From Heterocephalus glaber (Eukaryota > Chordata > Mammalia > Rodentia > Bathyergidae), in NCBI RefSeq assembly GCF_000247695.1, contig NW_004624848.1:5423177-5487176 (forward strand): a stretch of DNA of 64,000 bases. Direction: 5' to 3'. Both the position numbers and the translations under genes were made by a program. The notes beneath the pieces were generated by a model that was given only the letters and a program-made list of their open reading frames with translations, did not search any database and was not told the origin of the DNA. Below are positions 21,540 to 33,329 of this stretch, piece after piece. Within the stretch, counting starts at the first letter, position 1. Each line of letters opens with the position of its first letter.

Positions 21540-22620
21540 TTTAATAATTACTTAAGGAGGTCTTTAGTGTCCAGATCGTAAACCTGCTGGGATCCAGTTG
21601 GTGCCTGTTCAGCAAAGACTCAGAATCAGGCCGTACAGGTTCACGACGGTGTTTGTTCAGGCTTCGAAGAATGTCAGGCCAGCTTGGGGATGCAGGCACG
21701 GCTTGAGGAAGGGACAGAGCCCCTGCGGGGAGCCCTCACTGGGGCTGAGACTAGCGGAGCCCTTTCATAGAAAGGTAGTGCTTAAGCCTGCAGGAATCCA
21801 GAGCCACCGGCCTGCACCTCCAGCCTGGGAAAGCTGCAAGCCTGAGGTCCCCAGCTGCAGGAGCCTCTGAGTGGAAGGCGCCCAGCAGGGTCACAGGGGG
21901 GGCCGTGCCCGGGCCACGGGACAGGGAGTCAAAGGTCAGTGTCTCGGGGTATTAAAATTCAGTGTTGTTTTCCTTGCTGGTTTTGGACTTACTTGGGACA
22001 AATCATCCCCCTTTTGCCTACTTCACCTGTTTGGAACGAGAGTATCTGTCCTATGCTGGCCACACTCGTGTTTGGAAGCAGTTTGATTTCGTAGGCTTCA
22101 CGGCTGAAGATGGCTCAGGCTGCGTGTGGCCTTGCTCTCAGCCGAGCCTGACTGAGACGCCGCTTCCGGCTTCGTCTTCGATGGTAAAGGCCTCTGCGCC
22201 ACGGAAGGAATGAGTATCTTATGCAAGGAAACGAGTCTGGCTGCTGGGGGGATGGACGTGTGCCCCCAAACAAGCGCATTGCAAACTCAGTCTCTGACGT
22301 GGCGGTGACATGTGGTGGGAGCTCTCAGAGCCAGCCAGGCCGTGAGGACAGCATCCTCCTGAGTGGCCCAACACCGGGGGCAAAAGAGTGTGAGGCTGCA
22401 GGCGCGACATTGCATCTCTTGCGTGCTCGTCTGCCACATGACGCCTTCCGCTGCATTGTGGCAGAGTAAGAGGCCCTCAGCAGACTGCTCCCGTCTTAGA
22501 CTTCCAGCCCCCAGAGCCATGCGCCCAGGAATCACCCCGTCTGGCGCTCCGATACAGCCGCGGAAAGTGGCCCAAGACACAGGGCTCCCTGCCTCTACTT
22601 AGCTGCCCCCAGCTGGCTCA
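21540..22620. other. GC-rich, moderately CpG-rich stretch, unassigned
   Basis: About 1.1 kb with clearly higher GC and more CpG than its surroundings. Overlapping open frames of 70-97 codons occur on both strands, and none shows a recognisable domain. It could be an old LTR retrotransposon fragment or part of a host regulatory region; I cannot decide. Confidence 0.35.
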
Positions 22621-22830
22621 TGTCAACTTGCTCCAAGCCGGACACACCCGAGCCTGCCCACTCAGTGCTGTGTTTCTGCTCAGTACACACAGCGCTTTCT
22701 CGCTTCTCTGTACTGCCAAATGCAAGCAGTGGTGATGGACTCTCTTGCTATAGCAAACTCTCAATTAATAACCTGTTTGCTCACCTTTGTGTGGTCTTCC
22801 TGTGGTCCCAGCAGGCCCTAGAAAAGCGCA
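22621..22830 (+). mobile_element. Possible LTR 3' end
   Basis: 'caattaataacctgtttgct' followed by 'cacctttgtgtggtcttcct' and a terminal 'ggtcccagca' has the look of the poly(A)-signal, R and U5 end of a retroviral LTR. No second LTR or internal region was found and the 5' boundary is unclear. The call is tentative. Confidence 0.3.
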
Positions 22831-23719
22831 GCATCTGTTCGAGTTACATTACAACCTTTGCCAAAAGCACAGTTGAAAGAGTTTCCTTCTACAGCTGTCT
22901 CACAATGCTAGAAATATTTAGTTTGGCCACATTATGTGAAATCTTTGCATAACTTCTGATCTGTTATATAATTTAGAGATACAAGGATAAAAATGTTGCT
23001 AAAATGATTTTTTGCAAACACATAGTCTGTACGATTGGTGGACTTTTTCCTTTCATGGTAACAATGTATAAACCAGAATCTGTTCTTTTATGGCAACAAA
23101 AAATAACACTATATCATTTCTGCTAATATAACTTTGTATTTTAAAGAGTCACTACACACTATTCACCCTAATATATTATTAAGAAATGTCCAAGTAATTA
23201 TTTATTATAAATATTAATATCTAAGTAAACAAGAAAATTCTGAGGGAAAACAAACAAAAATTGTAATTATACCTCAAATATATCAATACATATTCAATGA
23301 TACTCAAATACTTTAGGTATTTGTGATAGATTGGTTTAAAAGTTACCGTACCTTCTCTACTTCTTTTTAAAGCCTTCCTACTTTGACCTGTGTTAAGCCA
23401 TAACACACTTCAAAGGTTATTTACACAAAGAACATCTTGGCTAAAATTAATCTGTATTTACAAGTGCTGCCCAGCTATATTTTAAAATAAAACAGATTTT
23501 TGGAAGAAATCTAGAAGTAGAAAAAGCAGCATTTAAAAATTGAAAATATAGAACAGAATGTAACATTAACACATTACGAGGAGGTTATTCAGCTGGTGTC
23601 CAGCAGGGTCAGATCCTCTGGAGGCACAAGGACAGAGTACATGTCTGACAGCTCAGACACAGGCCCCGAGGAGAGCCCAGTGCACAGAGGGCAGGGGTGC
23701 AGAATGACAGCAATCCCCA
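22831..23719. other. Unassigned AT-rich stretch
   Basis: No gene or named repeat. The minus-strand frame at 23,589-23,891 (100 codons) partly overlaps the DNA transposon relic that follows and is not a gene. Confidence 0.4.
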
Positions 23720-23905
23720 GCCTTCCTGCACCTGGACTGGTTTGGGGAAGACAGTTTTCCATGGAATGAAGTGCAGGGATAGTTGAGGGGTAATCTGAGC
23801 TCACCTCATTTATTGTGCAGTCTATTCCTATTATTATTATGTTGTAATATATAATGCAGTAATTATACAATTCATCACCATGCAGAATCATCAGTACATA
23901 TCAGA
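23720..23905 (+). mobile_element. hAT-like DNA transposon fragment
   Basis: 'ctggactggtttggggaaga' followed by 'cagttttccatgg', then 'catttattgtgcagtctatt', 'cctattattattatgttgta' and 'atataatgcagtaattatac' reproduces, in order, an abundant mammalian DNA-transposon family that begins with a 'ggttttgtggaagacaatttttcca' like block. I assign it to the hAT group from memory of its appearance and do not name the family. No transposase is present. Confidence 0.5.
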
Positions 23906-24568
23906 AAAGGCAGAATTGGTCATTTAGCTCCTATAAAGCCTGTTGCCAGATGCAGCGTTAGCTGTCTCCTGCACTCTCGGGTTGGGCTCCACTAGGTGAG
24001 GACGTTCCTTGGTCTCTACAGTCAGACCTCCCGGTCTGTGCTTGCAGCTGCTCCCCAAGCTGACATCACCGCCTCAGCTCCAGCTTGGATCATCAGCCCT
24101 CGGTTCTCCCTCCCACCTCAGTCATGGGAAGGTGTAGTTCAAGCAGAGATCTTGCTCCTTAGAGAGTAGAATGCAGCTGCTGCTCTGAACAGAGGTGGAG
24201 CCACAGAGACAGGAGTGGGAGGAGCCGCTGTGATACTCATGGGCCACGTATCCCCACGGGCCATGTCTGCTGCCCAGCCTGCTTCTCTCCAGGCCAATGG
24301 TAGTTGGTGATGCCCAGGGCCTGGAGCTGGGGCCCTGCACCACCAGATACTGCAAATCGCAGGCACTGATGACACAAAGAGGCGGAGCATGCACTTTACA
24401 TTAGGAAAATGTGACTTTCAGGAGCAGTAGCAACAAAAAATGAATGAAAAGTTTGGCAAAAATGGCAAATACTTCATTTTGCGCTATTATATAAAACACA
24501 GGTCAAAGCAGGAAGGCTTTAAACAAAGTAGAGAATGTGCAGTAAGCTTTAAACCAACCGTTTAGATG
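23906..24568. other. Unassigned stretch of mixed composition
   Basis: GC-richer between about 23,990 and 24,380, with two overlapping minus-strand frames (83 and 90 codons) that look like composition artefacts. No domain is recognised. Confidence 0.35.
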
Positions 24569-24969
24569 TGTTATGGCTTCTGTCTCGATGTCCCTCCAAG
24601 CCCCATGCACTCCTGGTGGGGCTGTTTGGAGGTGGCTGGTTCTAGGGTGTGTGAATGGGCACCATTGGTGTGTGGCAAGTAAACTAGCCCACTGACTGGC
24701 TTAGCACGACCTGGGTGTAGATAATGGATAATGGGAAGGTCCAGACTGGGTGTGGGTGCCAACAGCACTAGGCTTGGAGCCCAAATGGAAGAAAAGGGAA
24801 GCTCCTTGCATCCTGCCTCTCATGCTGTAAAGTACTTGTCCTCTGCCAGGCCTCTGTGCTATGCCACCCTGACTTGGACCCAGGCAACTAGGGGTGAACC
24901 CCCACAAACTGTGAGCTAAATAAGTTACCTTTTAACTTGTGGCTCAGCAACAAGCAAGCAACTGAGACA
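24569..24969 (+). mobile_element. MaLR-type solo LTR
   Basis: It starts 'tgttatggcttctgtctcga' and ends '...gcaactgagaca'. The 3' part has 'caaactgtgagctaaataag', the MaLR arrangement of a 'gtgagc' block followed by an imperfect AATAAA signal. It resembles the LTR at 30,881-31,262 in both ends. No internal region is attached. Confidence 0.75.
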
Positions 24970-25166
24970 GATGACCTCTCCAGCATGGCCACACAGGTGC
25001 TTTGGCCATTTCTTTTTCATTTTATTGCTTGCCATTTTGTTTCCCACACCCAGCCCGTTATACGCAAACTTACTTTAATACACAGGTTAGTCACTTTCTG
25101 ACCCTGTTTTGTGAACCTGGTGACCTAGGAACTTACACTCTATCCTTATACAAAGCATAATTTGGG

Positions 25167-25272
25167 ATTTAGGTAACTCAGTGGCTTCACAGAAATTACT
25201 TATCAAACGTATGTGTGCTCAAATTTATTTTTAACTTCCATTTCTGAAAACATTCTCTCAGCTGTATGCATG
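25167..25272 (+). repeat. Inverted repeat, left arm
   Basis: Its sequence ('...cagtggcttcacagaaatta...acttccatttctgaaaacat...') matches the reverse complement of 26,687-26,793 with about one mismatch in ten. The similarity stops sharply on both sides. Confidence 0.8.
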
Positions 25273-25662
25273 CACTTCAGACCTTGCAAGGCAATATTTC
25301 CAATATTTCTTTGGCTTTGTTTGCTTTTCATAACAGCTAAACAGAATAAAATGAAAGAAATGACTGTTCTCTGTCCTTAGATATAAAAAAAATATTGCCC
25401 ACCATATGTTCTTCTTCATATTTCTTTAAATTTTAATGCTAAACTTGATCATTTTTTATATAATGATTAAATGATGACAATATAGCTATAATAAAACAAC
25501 CATGTCCTTGGTATGTTGAGGTTTTTGAGTGAATAAAAACAGTTTCTACTTTAATCTGTTTACCAAAATTACTATAAGTTTGTCTCATAAGTCTCACTCA
25601 TTTATATTGACTGATCTTCATTTTTTCTCAAGGTCTTGTTTCCAAAAATCTGAAACAAGTAA

Positions 25663-25698
25663 CTTATGTTACTTATGTTACTTAAGTTACTTAGGTTG
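25663..25698. repeat. Short tandem repeat, 9-bp unit x4
   Basis: Four imperfect copies of 'ttatgttac' / 'ttaagttac' / 'ttaggttga' lie head to tail. Confidence 0.7.
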
Positions 25699-26319
25699 AA
25701 TTGAAAATAAAACTTTGTTCCACATAATCTCTTTGTCTCCAGTTACTTTGTTCTTAATATAACAGATTCATCACAAAGCAATTTTTTAAAAACACTTTTC
25801 CCTCTTGACCTCCTCTTCTTATGTATGGTGCATACATGTACTCATTTTTGCTTTTCCTTTAGCTTTTCCTATATATCACAAACAAGTCAACACTATTTAT
25901 TTGCCCTCCTTGTCTGTAATTTAGATGATATGAATAAAAATATGAAACAGTACTATCCAGCTGAGCCCATGTTAATTTTTGAAATGCAAAAAGTAAAGTA
26001 TGGTTTCTGTTCTTAAAAATCTTATCACTGGGTATAAAGACAAATAAAGTATCAATAAGTAAAGTTCCATAACACAAATATCATGAGGGCGCACTAGAAA
26101 TCCAGAATCCCTAGAGAAATTGTCTCCTTGGCTAGAAGAATGACAATATACACAATATATTCAAATAGCTTTTTCATTTCTTTATACAAACACACCACAT
26201 TGGTGAATTATAAAGAAGGTACCATATATTTAATCTAGCACTTACTTGTAAGAAATTTAGAGTATTAACATATTGGGAAACTAATGGGAAGTCAAACATT
26301 TCATTTGACGTTTGGAATA

Positions 26320-26655
26320 CAGGTGCTCCTGACTTACGAAGCAGTCATATCTCAACAAGTGAAAATATCATCAGTCAAAAATGCAAGTAGTACCATGATG
26401 TACCAAACACCATAGCTTAGCTTAGCTTAGCTTAGCATACCTTAAATGCTCTCCGGTCACTTCTTTTAACCTATATTGGGGAAAATCATCTAGTAAAAAG
26501 CCTATTTTAGAATAACACATTTCGTTGATCATATAATTTATTGAATAACATACTGAGATGAAAAGCAGGATGCTCATATGAGCAAGCTCTCCAATCACTA
26601 CAAAGTCAAAAGGTCATCACATTGCAAATTGAAGCCCCCTAAGCCAGGGATGTCA
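26320..26655 (+). mobile_element. Tigger-like non-autonomous DNA transposon
   Basis: A TA at 26,318 is followed by 'caggtgctcctgacttacga', then blocks such as 'accatagcttagcttagctt' and 'aaaatcatctagtaaaaagc', and near the end 'aagtcaaaaggtcatcac' with a degenerate inverted terminus around 26,650. This order fits a common mammalian Tigger-derived MITE. It carries an expanded CTTAG run (four units, 26,416-26,435). No open frame exists. Confidence 0.65.
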
Positions 26656-26686
26656 TGAACAATTTACATATCCTGTGTGAACCACA

Positions 26687-26793
26687 CTCATACAGTGAGA
26701 GAATGGTTTCAGAAATGGAAGTTAAAAATAAATGTGACCACACATAAGTTTGATAAGTAATTTCCGTGAAGCCACTAAGTTATCTAAATTAAA
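26687..26793 (-). repeat. Inverted repeat, right arm
   Basis: The reverse complement of the arm at 25,167-25,272, about 90 percent identical by eye. The Tigger-like element lies between the arms. Confidence 0.8.
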
Positions 26794-26799
26794 TGACAT

Positions 26800-28887
26800 A
26801 CTGGTAAATACAACCTGCAGATACAGGGAGTATGAATAGCATATTCTAGTATCTTTCTAAAATATAGTGTACATTTCTATATCACAGAGCAAGTAGTTAT
26901 AGAAATTTCAAAATATTAATTATGAATATATTGAGGGTTGTAGATTAAGAATTTAAATATTCTAACATGTGTAGTTATTATAAAAGGCTATTGCATTTCT
27001 TTAATATCGATTAGAGATATTACATTTGGTAGACTCACTGAGTATTCTCTGCATTTTCACCGAAGCGTTAGAGGTAGAGACGATGGCTCAGGAGCTGTTT
27101 TACAATGACTGAGGTGGGGGAGAGGTGGACTAAGCAGCCACAGCCCCGCCAGGAACATGCTGAGGTGCAAGTGACTCCCCAGGGGAAGTCCTGTGTGAGG
27201 GAGATCCAACCAGGAGGAACAGCCAGGCTGGGGTCTGGGCGAGGGCTTCCCGAGCTCACCGTTACACTGTTCCATAAATCCTGTGACGTAAATGCATGGT
27301 AGAGAACAACTGTGGTTCTCAGAGCAGGCTCTGTTTTAACTGTCCAGAAGAGTGGCAGTGTCTGGTGATGTATTCAAAAGCACCTGAGGCATGAGCTTCA
27401 CTCATTTTCTCTCCTCTCCTGTTTACTTCAACTGTTTGAAGTTTCTTTTTTCTCAATTAATGCAGCTTCTTATATAGATTAGGGCTTAACTTTAGTATTA
27501 ATATTAGTGGTAGTATATAAAATAGTTGGTGTCAGAAAGTGTTCAGGAGTTTAGATGACACGTATTTCCAGAAGTCTGCTCCTTGATTTGGTGCAGCTGC
27601 AGTCTGCATGTGTGCATGTGTGAGTCTTCAGTTAATGACAACAAGGAAAAATACTAACCCTCTTGCTGTTAATTTGTTTTGGATTTTCTTTTATTTCTTG
27701 ATGTGCATTTCATATTTTATTAAATAATCTTGATAGTTTACTGAGTCAAAATAGGATATTTATTTTGAGATAATTGTATTTACTTTTGCTAGAAGTAAGT
27801 GCATGGGAAGCACTCACGATTGTTTTGGGCTTTGGTCCATTTTGATGGCGTGGGATAATAAGGAATTCTCCCATGAGAGCTCCTTAGCTTTCCAGCCTGA
27901 TCCGTGAGGCCAGAACCTTGGTGATCGTAAGTGGTAATTTTGAGACAATTCAGTTGATAATGCTGATTTTTGCTCAATTTGGGGGTGTTAGTCTTTTGTC
28001 TTTTAAATATTTATTATTTTAAATGTTTTAAACATTTAAAACATTTTAAACATTTGTAATATTCTATACAGTATAGTGGGCCTAACAATAAATTATTTTG
28101 CTTTTATTTATTTACCATATATATGATAAAATTCAGTATCAGTAGACAGATTTATTAAAATCAATTACATTGTGAGAAAGAGAAATCTCAACAATTCTGG
28201 CTTTTCTCACACTCCGAAAGGTTATTATCACACTTGTTAGGAGATTCAAAAAAGTAAAACCTTTCCCATGAACTTTAAATTAAAATAAATATTTAATTCA
28301 AAAGTAGTTAGGATCATTTTACTTCTATTTCAAATCAAATACAGCCCATTGGAACAGAAAAAAATTAATGAATGTTTTCATTCAGAGAGGTGTTATATTA
28401 CCATTTTTAAATTATATTTTGAATTTAATGTTTTATACAAATATCATATGAAATTGGGCTCCTGTACTTTGCACTAGGTATTATTAATTGTGATCCATGG
28501 GCAATAGGGAATCTTTATAGAATTAAAATTGGAATACCTGAACTGTAATTAACACCTTCCTGTGGAATGAACCCTCTGCTCTTTAAGGAGAAAACCTTTC
28601 TGTCAGTGGCCCAAGGGAGTCATGAGGTCTTGTCTGTGACTGGGCAAACAGAGTCTATTCCCAAAGAAAGCTATTGGCCACTTTGTGTATGTATCCACTT
28701 GCTAGCACTAATCATCACAGATACACGGAGGAAGGTACAGACTTATTCCGAATTCTGGTATACTGGGGTTCCTAAAAATTTCTGCTGATAACTGTGGGAT
28801 TTAAAATCAAATTATATGTGCACTAGCACAAAACTCAGGGTCAGCTAATAATCAAGAGATTATATATAATATATTTTATATAATATC
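26800..28887. other. Unassigned, mostly AT-rich stretch
   Basis: A small GC-rich patch (27,060-27,300) carries overlapping frames on both strands that look like chance. At 28,018-28,055 there is an AT-only quasi-palindrome built from 'aaatgttttaaacattt' units. No gene is recognised. Confidence 0.4.
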
Positions 28888-29573
28888 NNNNNNNNNNNNN
28901 NNNNNNNNNNNNNNNNNNNNNNNNNNNNNNNNNNNNNNNNNNNNNNNNNNNNNNNNNNNNNNNNNNNNNNNNNNNNNNNNNNNNNNNNNNNNNNNNNNNN
29001 NNNNNNNNNNNNNNNNNNNNNNNNNNNNNNNNNNNNNNNNNNNNNNNNNNNNNNNNNNNNNNNNNNNNNNNNNNNNNNNNNNNNNNNNNNNNNNNNNNNN
29101 NNNNNNNNNNNNNNNNNNNNNNNNNNNNNNNNNNNNNNNNNNNNNNNNNNNNNNNNNNNNNNNNNNNNNNNNNNNNNNNNNNNNNNNNNNNNNNNNNNNN
29201 NNNNNNNNNNNNNNNNNNNNNNNNNNNNNNNNNNNNNNNNNNNNNNNNNNNNNNNNNNNNNNNNNNNNNNNNNNNNNNNNNNNNNNNNNNNNNNNNNNNN
29301 NNNNNNNNNNNNNNNNNNNNNNNNNNNNNNNNNNNNNNNNNNNNNNNNNNNNNNNNNNNNNNNNNNNNNNNNNNNNNNNNNNNNNNNNNNNNNNNNNNNN
29401 NNNNNNNNNNNNNNNNNNNNNNNNNNNNNNNNNNNNNNNNNNNNNNNNNNNNNNNNNNNNNNNNNNNNNNNNNNNNNNNNNNNNNNNNNNNNNNNNNNNN
29501 NNNNNNNNNNNNNNNNNNNNNNNNNNNNNNNNNNNNNNNNNNNNNNNNNNNNNNNNNNNNNNNNNNNNNNNNN
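28888..29573. other. 686-N assembly gap in a TA-rich microsatellite
   Basis: A sized gap. The left flank is 'tatatataatatattttata' and the right flank is (TA)n followed by 'cacacatatatat'. The missing sequence is therefore probably an AT/TA or CA dinucleotide array that broke the assembly. Open frames reported through the Ns are meaningless. Confidence 0.95.
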
Positions 29574-30880
29574 TATATATATATATATACACACATATAT
29601 ATGGTTAAGAAAAGATTTTAAAAAGTGTCAATACAAAATATGTATCAGAATAGTAATAATTAGTACAAAAGATTCACAATTGGAAAGTAATGAAGACAAA
29701 GATGGCAATGCATAAAATGTAAGCTATATTTATTATTTTTCAAATCATTTTTTATTCACTTATGTATTTATTGAAAATTCTAAAAATGTCATATAAAATA
29801 TTCTCAATTCTAGAAAGCAATATTTTGTTTATGAAATGATACTCAAGTATTTTGCAAAATCTAAAGCATATTCTCAAAATTGGAACTAATACATCTGTAA
29901 TGTTTATTCTTCATATAATTATAACCTCTCAACTGAATAAAAATGAAATCTCCTGTTTGAAAGACTTCTGTTCCACCTCATATCTGAATAAACATGTCTC
30001 CCAAATCAATAACAAAACTTGGGAAATACAAATAATCTCTCATTAAATGCATTTGAGGCATTATAACCATGCAAAAACTGCCTCAAAATATTTGAAAGGA
30101 AAGGGAAACATTCAGTTGAATTTTTTCCATACCAGGCCAGAATTATTAATACAGTTGGAGGGAATAGAACCCAAGCAAGCACAAGTGTTGCTGGACAGAA
30201 GAAAAGAACAAAATCTATGCGTACACAGAGTGAGAATCTAAGAAAATATGTAAAGAATTGCTGACACTTTGCACACCTACATAGCGGTCTCATCGCTCAT
30301 GCAGTGATGAGAAAACAGGACAGAAGCCAAATCCAGGCAGGAAGGACAAGAGACAGATTCTCACAAAGCCAGGCTTTATGAAATGAACCAGGGCTCCAAT
30401 GTCAGTATGGGGGAAATGGAAATTGAAAGTTTAAGTGCTTACAATGTTGCAGACCACGCTTACGTAGAATCAAGGTAACACAGTGACAGACTGCTTAGAT
30501 GTCAGAAGAAAGGTCAGCAAATTTGGAGGAAGTCATCATTTCAGAGCCTCAGAATTGTTTCAATAATAAGACAGAATATCTTTTTTAAAATTACAAAAAT
30601 ATGAAGAGACAGGAAGAAAAGAGGACCATATGCACAATACCAGTGATTCCATTACTACAGTAATAATACAACAGAGAAAAAGATGACGTTAGATGAAAAG
30701 TAGAGAATTTCAATAGAAATTTCAATTGATGTAATTCAGATAATATAGAACAAAAAATTGAATGTATGAAGTTATTCATTGGATCAGTTTAGTAGTAGAT
30801 TATTCACAAAACATAATTAATGACTAAAAATTAAAGCTATGGAAAAACATTAAGAATCAGAAGAAAAGAAGGAAGGGAGG
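29574..30880. other. Unassigned AT-rich stretch
   Basis: After about 30 bp of (TA)n/CATA microsatellite there is no recognisable gene or repeat. The longest frame (30,006-30,293, minus strand, 95 codons) overlaps a plus-strand frame and has no family features. Confidence 0.4.
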
Positions 30881-31262
30881 TGTCATGGCTTGTACTTAGT
30901 TGTCTCACCAAAGTCTCATGCAGTCAAGGATGGGGCTTCTTGGTGGCGGCTGGATGTAGAGTGTGCGATGCTGGGATTCACTCATGGTGCGAAGCTGGGA
31001 TTAAGGCTGCCTCACCCTGGGTGTGAGTACTACCCCCTTAAGGGGGTGTAGCCCAGATAGAATATAAGGGACAGGAAGGGGGCTGCTGTGGTCCCTTGCT
31101 GCATCCCTGCCATGGACTGTTTCTCCTCTGCCATCCACCCCTCCTTGGAGCCAGCCGACTATGGGCTGAAACCTCTACACACTGTGAGCTGAATAAACCT
31201 TTCCTCTTTTAACTTTGAGTGTTGGGTATTTGGTCTCAGCAACAAGAAAAGTAACTGAGACA
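30881..31262 (+). mobile_element. MaLR-type solo LTR
   Basis: The ends are 'tgtcatggcttgtacttag' and 'aactgagaca'. Inside, 'ccatggactgtttctcctct', then 'cactgtgagctgaataaacc' (gtgagc block plus AATAAA signal), then 'ttgggtatttggtctcagca'. A 5-bp near-repeat (ggagg / gaagg) flanks it. It is the best preserved MaLR LTR in the window. Confidence 0.82.
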
Positions 31263-31369
31263 GAAGGAAAGGAGGGAGAGATGGAGGGAAAATGAAGAGA
31301 AATAGTTTGAGACATGTCATATATGGTATAAGGCTATAGTATTGCTATAAATTGTACAGGAGGAGGTAG

Positions 31370-31900
31370 AAGAATATGATAAAAGGGTAATACTGAAAGA
31401 GACTATGACTGAAAATTTTCTGAAATTGGTAAACCATTTTAAACCAGAGATCCAAAAAGCTCAATGAACTTTAAGTAGCATAAAAATAAATAAAATAAAA
31501 TTCAGGAGCTTTATATTAAAGCAGACAAATAAAACAATTAAAGAAGAAATCTTAGAAACAGCCACAAGTATAAAAATTACCTTTAGGGATGGGGATTTAG
31601 CTCAGTGGTGCCACTGCCTGCCTTACAAGTGCAAGGTCCTGAATTTGATCACTGGTTAAAGAAATAATTCCCTTTAACAAGACCGATAGCTTGCATTTTA
31701 GTCAAAGCCATGAAAGTGAGAAGGTAATGAAATATTTTAAATATCTGGCTATGGACCTCATGTGCGGGTGTCTGATAATTCTGTACGCAAAAAAATGATG
31801 TCTTAAAATTAACATAAATTTAAGATGTTTACAGAATATGTTTTCACAAAGTGCTATAACTATTATAGCTCCAAAACATTATTAAAATGAGCCATGGAAT
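31370..31900 (+). pseudogene. Old L1/HAL1 ORF1 fragment
   Basis: 'gactgaaaattttctgaaat', 'ccagagatccaaaaagctca' and 'atgaactttaagtagcataa' follow the order of the ORF1 coiled-coil to C-terminal region of older L1 or HAL1 elements, whose consensus has 'tccaagaagctcaacgaactccaagtagg'. The frame is destroyed by stops and split by the ID at 31,586-31,665. ORF1p would be the L1 RNA-binding chaperone. No ORF2 follows in sense, so HAL1 is plausible. Confidence 0.6.
31586..31665 (+). mobile_element. ID SINE inserted in old L1
   Basis: 'gggatggggatttagctcag' head, a mutated B box ('gaatttgatcactgg'), short A-rich tail. The flanking near-repeats 'aattacctttag' and 'aattccctttaa' mark the target site. 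Confidence 0.85.
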
Positions 31901-33329
31901 CAGAAAGACTAATGACTCAGTTTCAAAAAGTAAACTGCATGAAAAAATGCCCACCAGAATGGGGCACATACGTGGGTGAATAGAAAAAGTCAAAAGCCAA
32001 AGCAAAGCAAAACACACTATATAAGCCTGTTAGCAATAAATGGTGTGTATAAAATTGCAGAAATAATCATCAATCTTTAAATAATGGTTTTAATATACTA
32101 TGTATTCACACTTAAATTTTGAAATATACTGATTCTATTTTAGTAGATAAATAGAATGAAATTAATTCAACCAGAATCTGTCAGAAACTTAAATGCTTTG
32201 AGATTATCTACAAATATCATAGAGTACTAGTAAGAGAAATAAGGAACTTTCAGCCCTAAACACCATCTATGCCAGGACTTCTACAGATATGATAGTTTTG
32301 GTGGAAGAGTGATATTTCAAGGATGGGTCTAAAACGACAGACCAGCTGAGCCAAAAAGACCTGGAAGAAAATAAGCATCCAGAGAGAATGTCATGCATGA
32401 CCAAGATGATGACAAATAAGCAGCGTGTGGAGAAGCCACTCAGACCACAGGCCTGTGACTGCTGGTTGTCTTGTACCAATCTGCCTGTTGTCACATATCA
32501 CCCCCCATGGCACACAAAGTTTAGCAAACAACGTTTCACCTTTGGTGAGATTATGCCCCACTGGTGCAGCCCATCGCTGTGCTCTGGTCTGGCCGTCTGG
32601 CTACAATGATTTTCCCGGTTCCTCTGCTAACAGCTTATTTTTCTCACCACCTGGAGATCTCCAGGGGCCCAGGCTCCCTCCCAGGACAGAGAAGCTCTCT
32701 GCAGCACACACAGAAAGCTTCAAGAGCAGGCACCTTGCAAACCTTTGCTTGTCCACGTCAGCTTGTCCTCCTATTTGTCAGACTTGGTAACAAGGCCAAT
32801 ACCATGATTTCCAAGAACATCCAAGAGTCTACACAGAAGAAGTGAAATTATGGTGGACAATTTTCAAGAAAAATTTTTATACACACATACTGTCCATAAA
32901 ATATTATATCTCAGTTTCAAAAATCAATAAAAATGGTTCATTGTTAATGGATTAATATTTAAATGGCTTAAATTTTAACTCAAACTTCTAAAAATTTTCA
33001 TATAAAATAGATATTTAAAAATATTTTCTTACATCAAGATGATCACATAATTGATATCATTTAAATTGAAATTTAAAATTGTGTTCAAAACAGGCACATA
33101 AAGTACACGGAAAGACAAGCAATCTAGAAATTTGGAGATGGTAGTTAATACAGGAGTTACATTTTCTACATCACTGAAAAATGAGTTTTAAAATTATTCA
33201 TTTCACCAGTAGAAGCTTGATTGACTATTTTAACACTAATAATTAGAAAACCAAAACCATTATGACAAATTCCTCGCACTTTATGCCTTTATGCATGTGA
33301 AATTAGAAAGATTTAAGAACCTTGTAATG
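31901..33329. other. Unassigned stretch
   Basis: AT-rich except for 32,230-32,850, which is GC-richer and has overlapping plus-strand frames (121, 93 and 73 codons) with no recognisable domain. I see no repeat family. Confidence 0.35.

Larger units (their letters stand above)
24970..26319. other. AT-rich intergenic stretch
   Basis: It holds one arm of a ~105-bp inverted repeat (25,167-25,272), and at 25,663-25,698 a run of four imperfect 9-bp units of the type 'ttacttatg'. No gene is seen. Confidence 0.4.

Noticed and set aside
21598..22602. Several 70-97-codon frames as small genes
   Set aside because: They overlap on both strands in GC-rich sequence and none has a recognisable domain, so I left the block unassigned.
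28841..29596. Open frames of about 240-250 codons on the minus strand
   Set aside because: Nearly all codons are N from the assembly gap.
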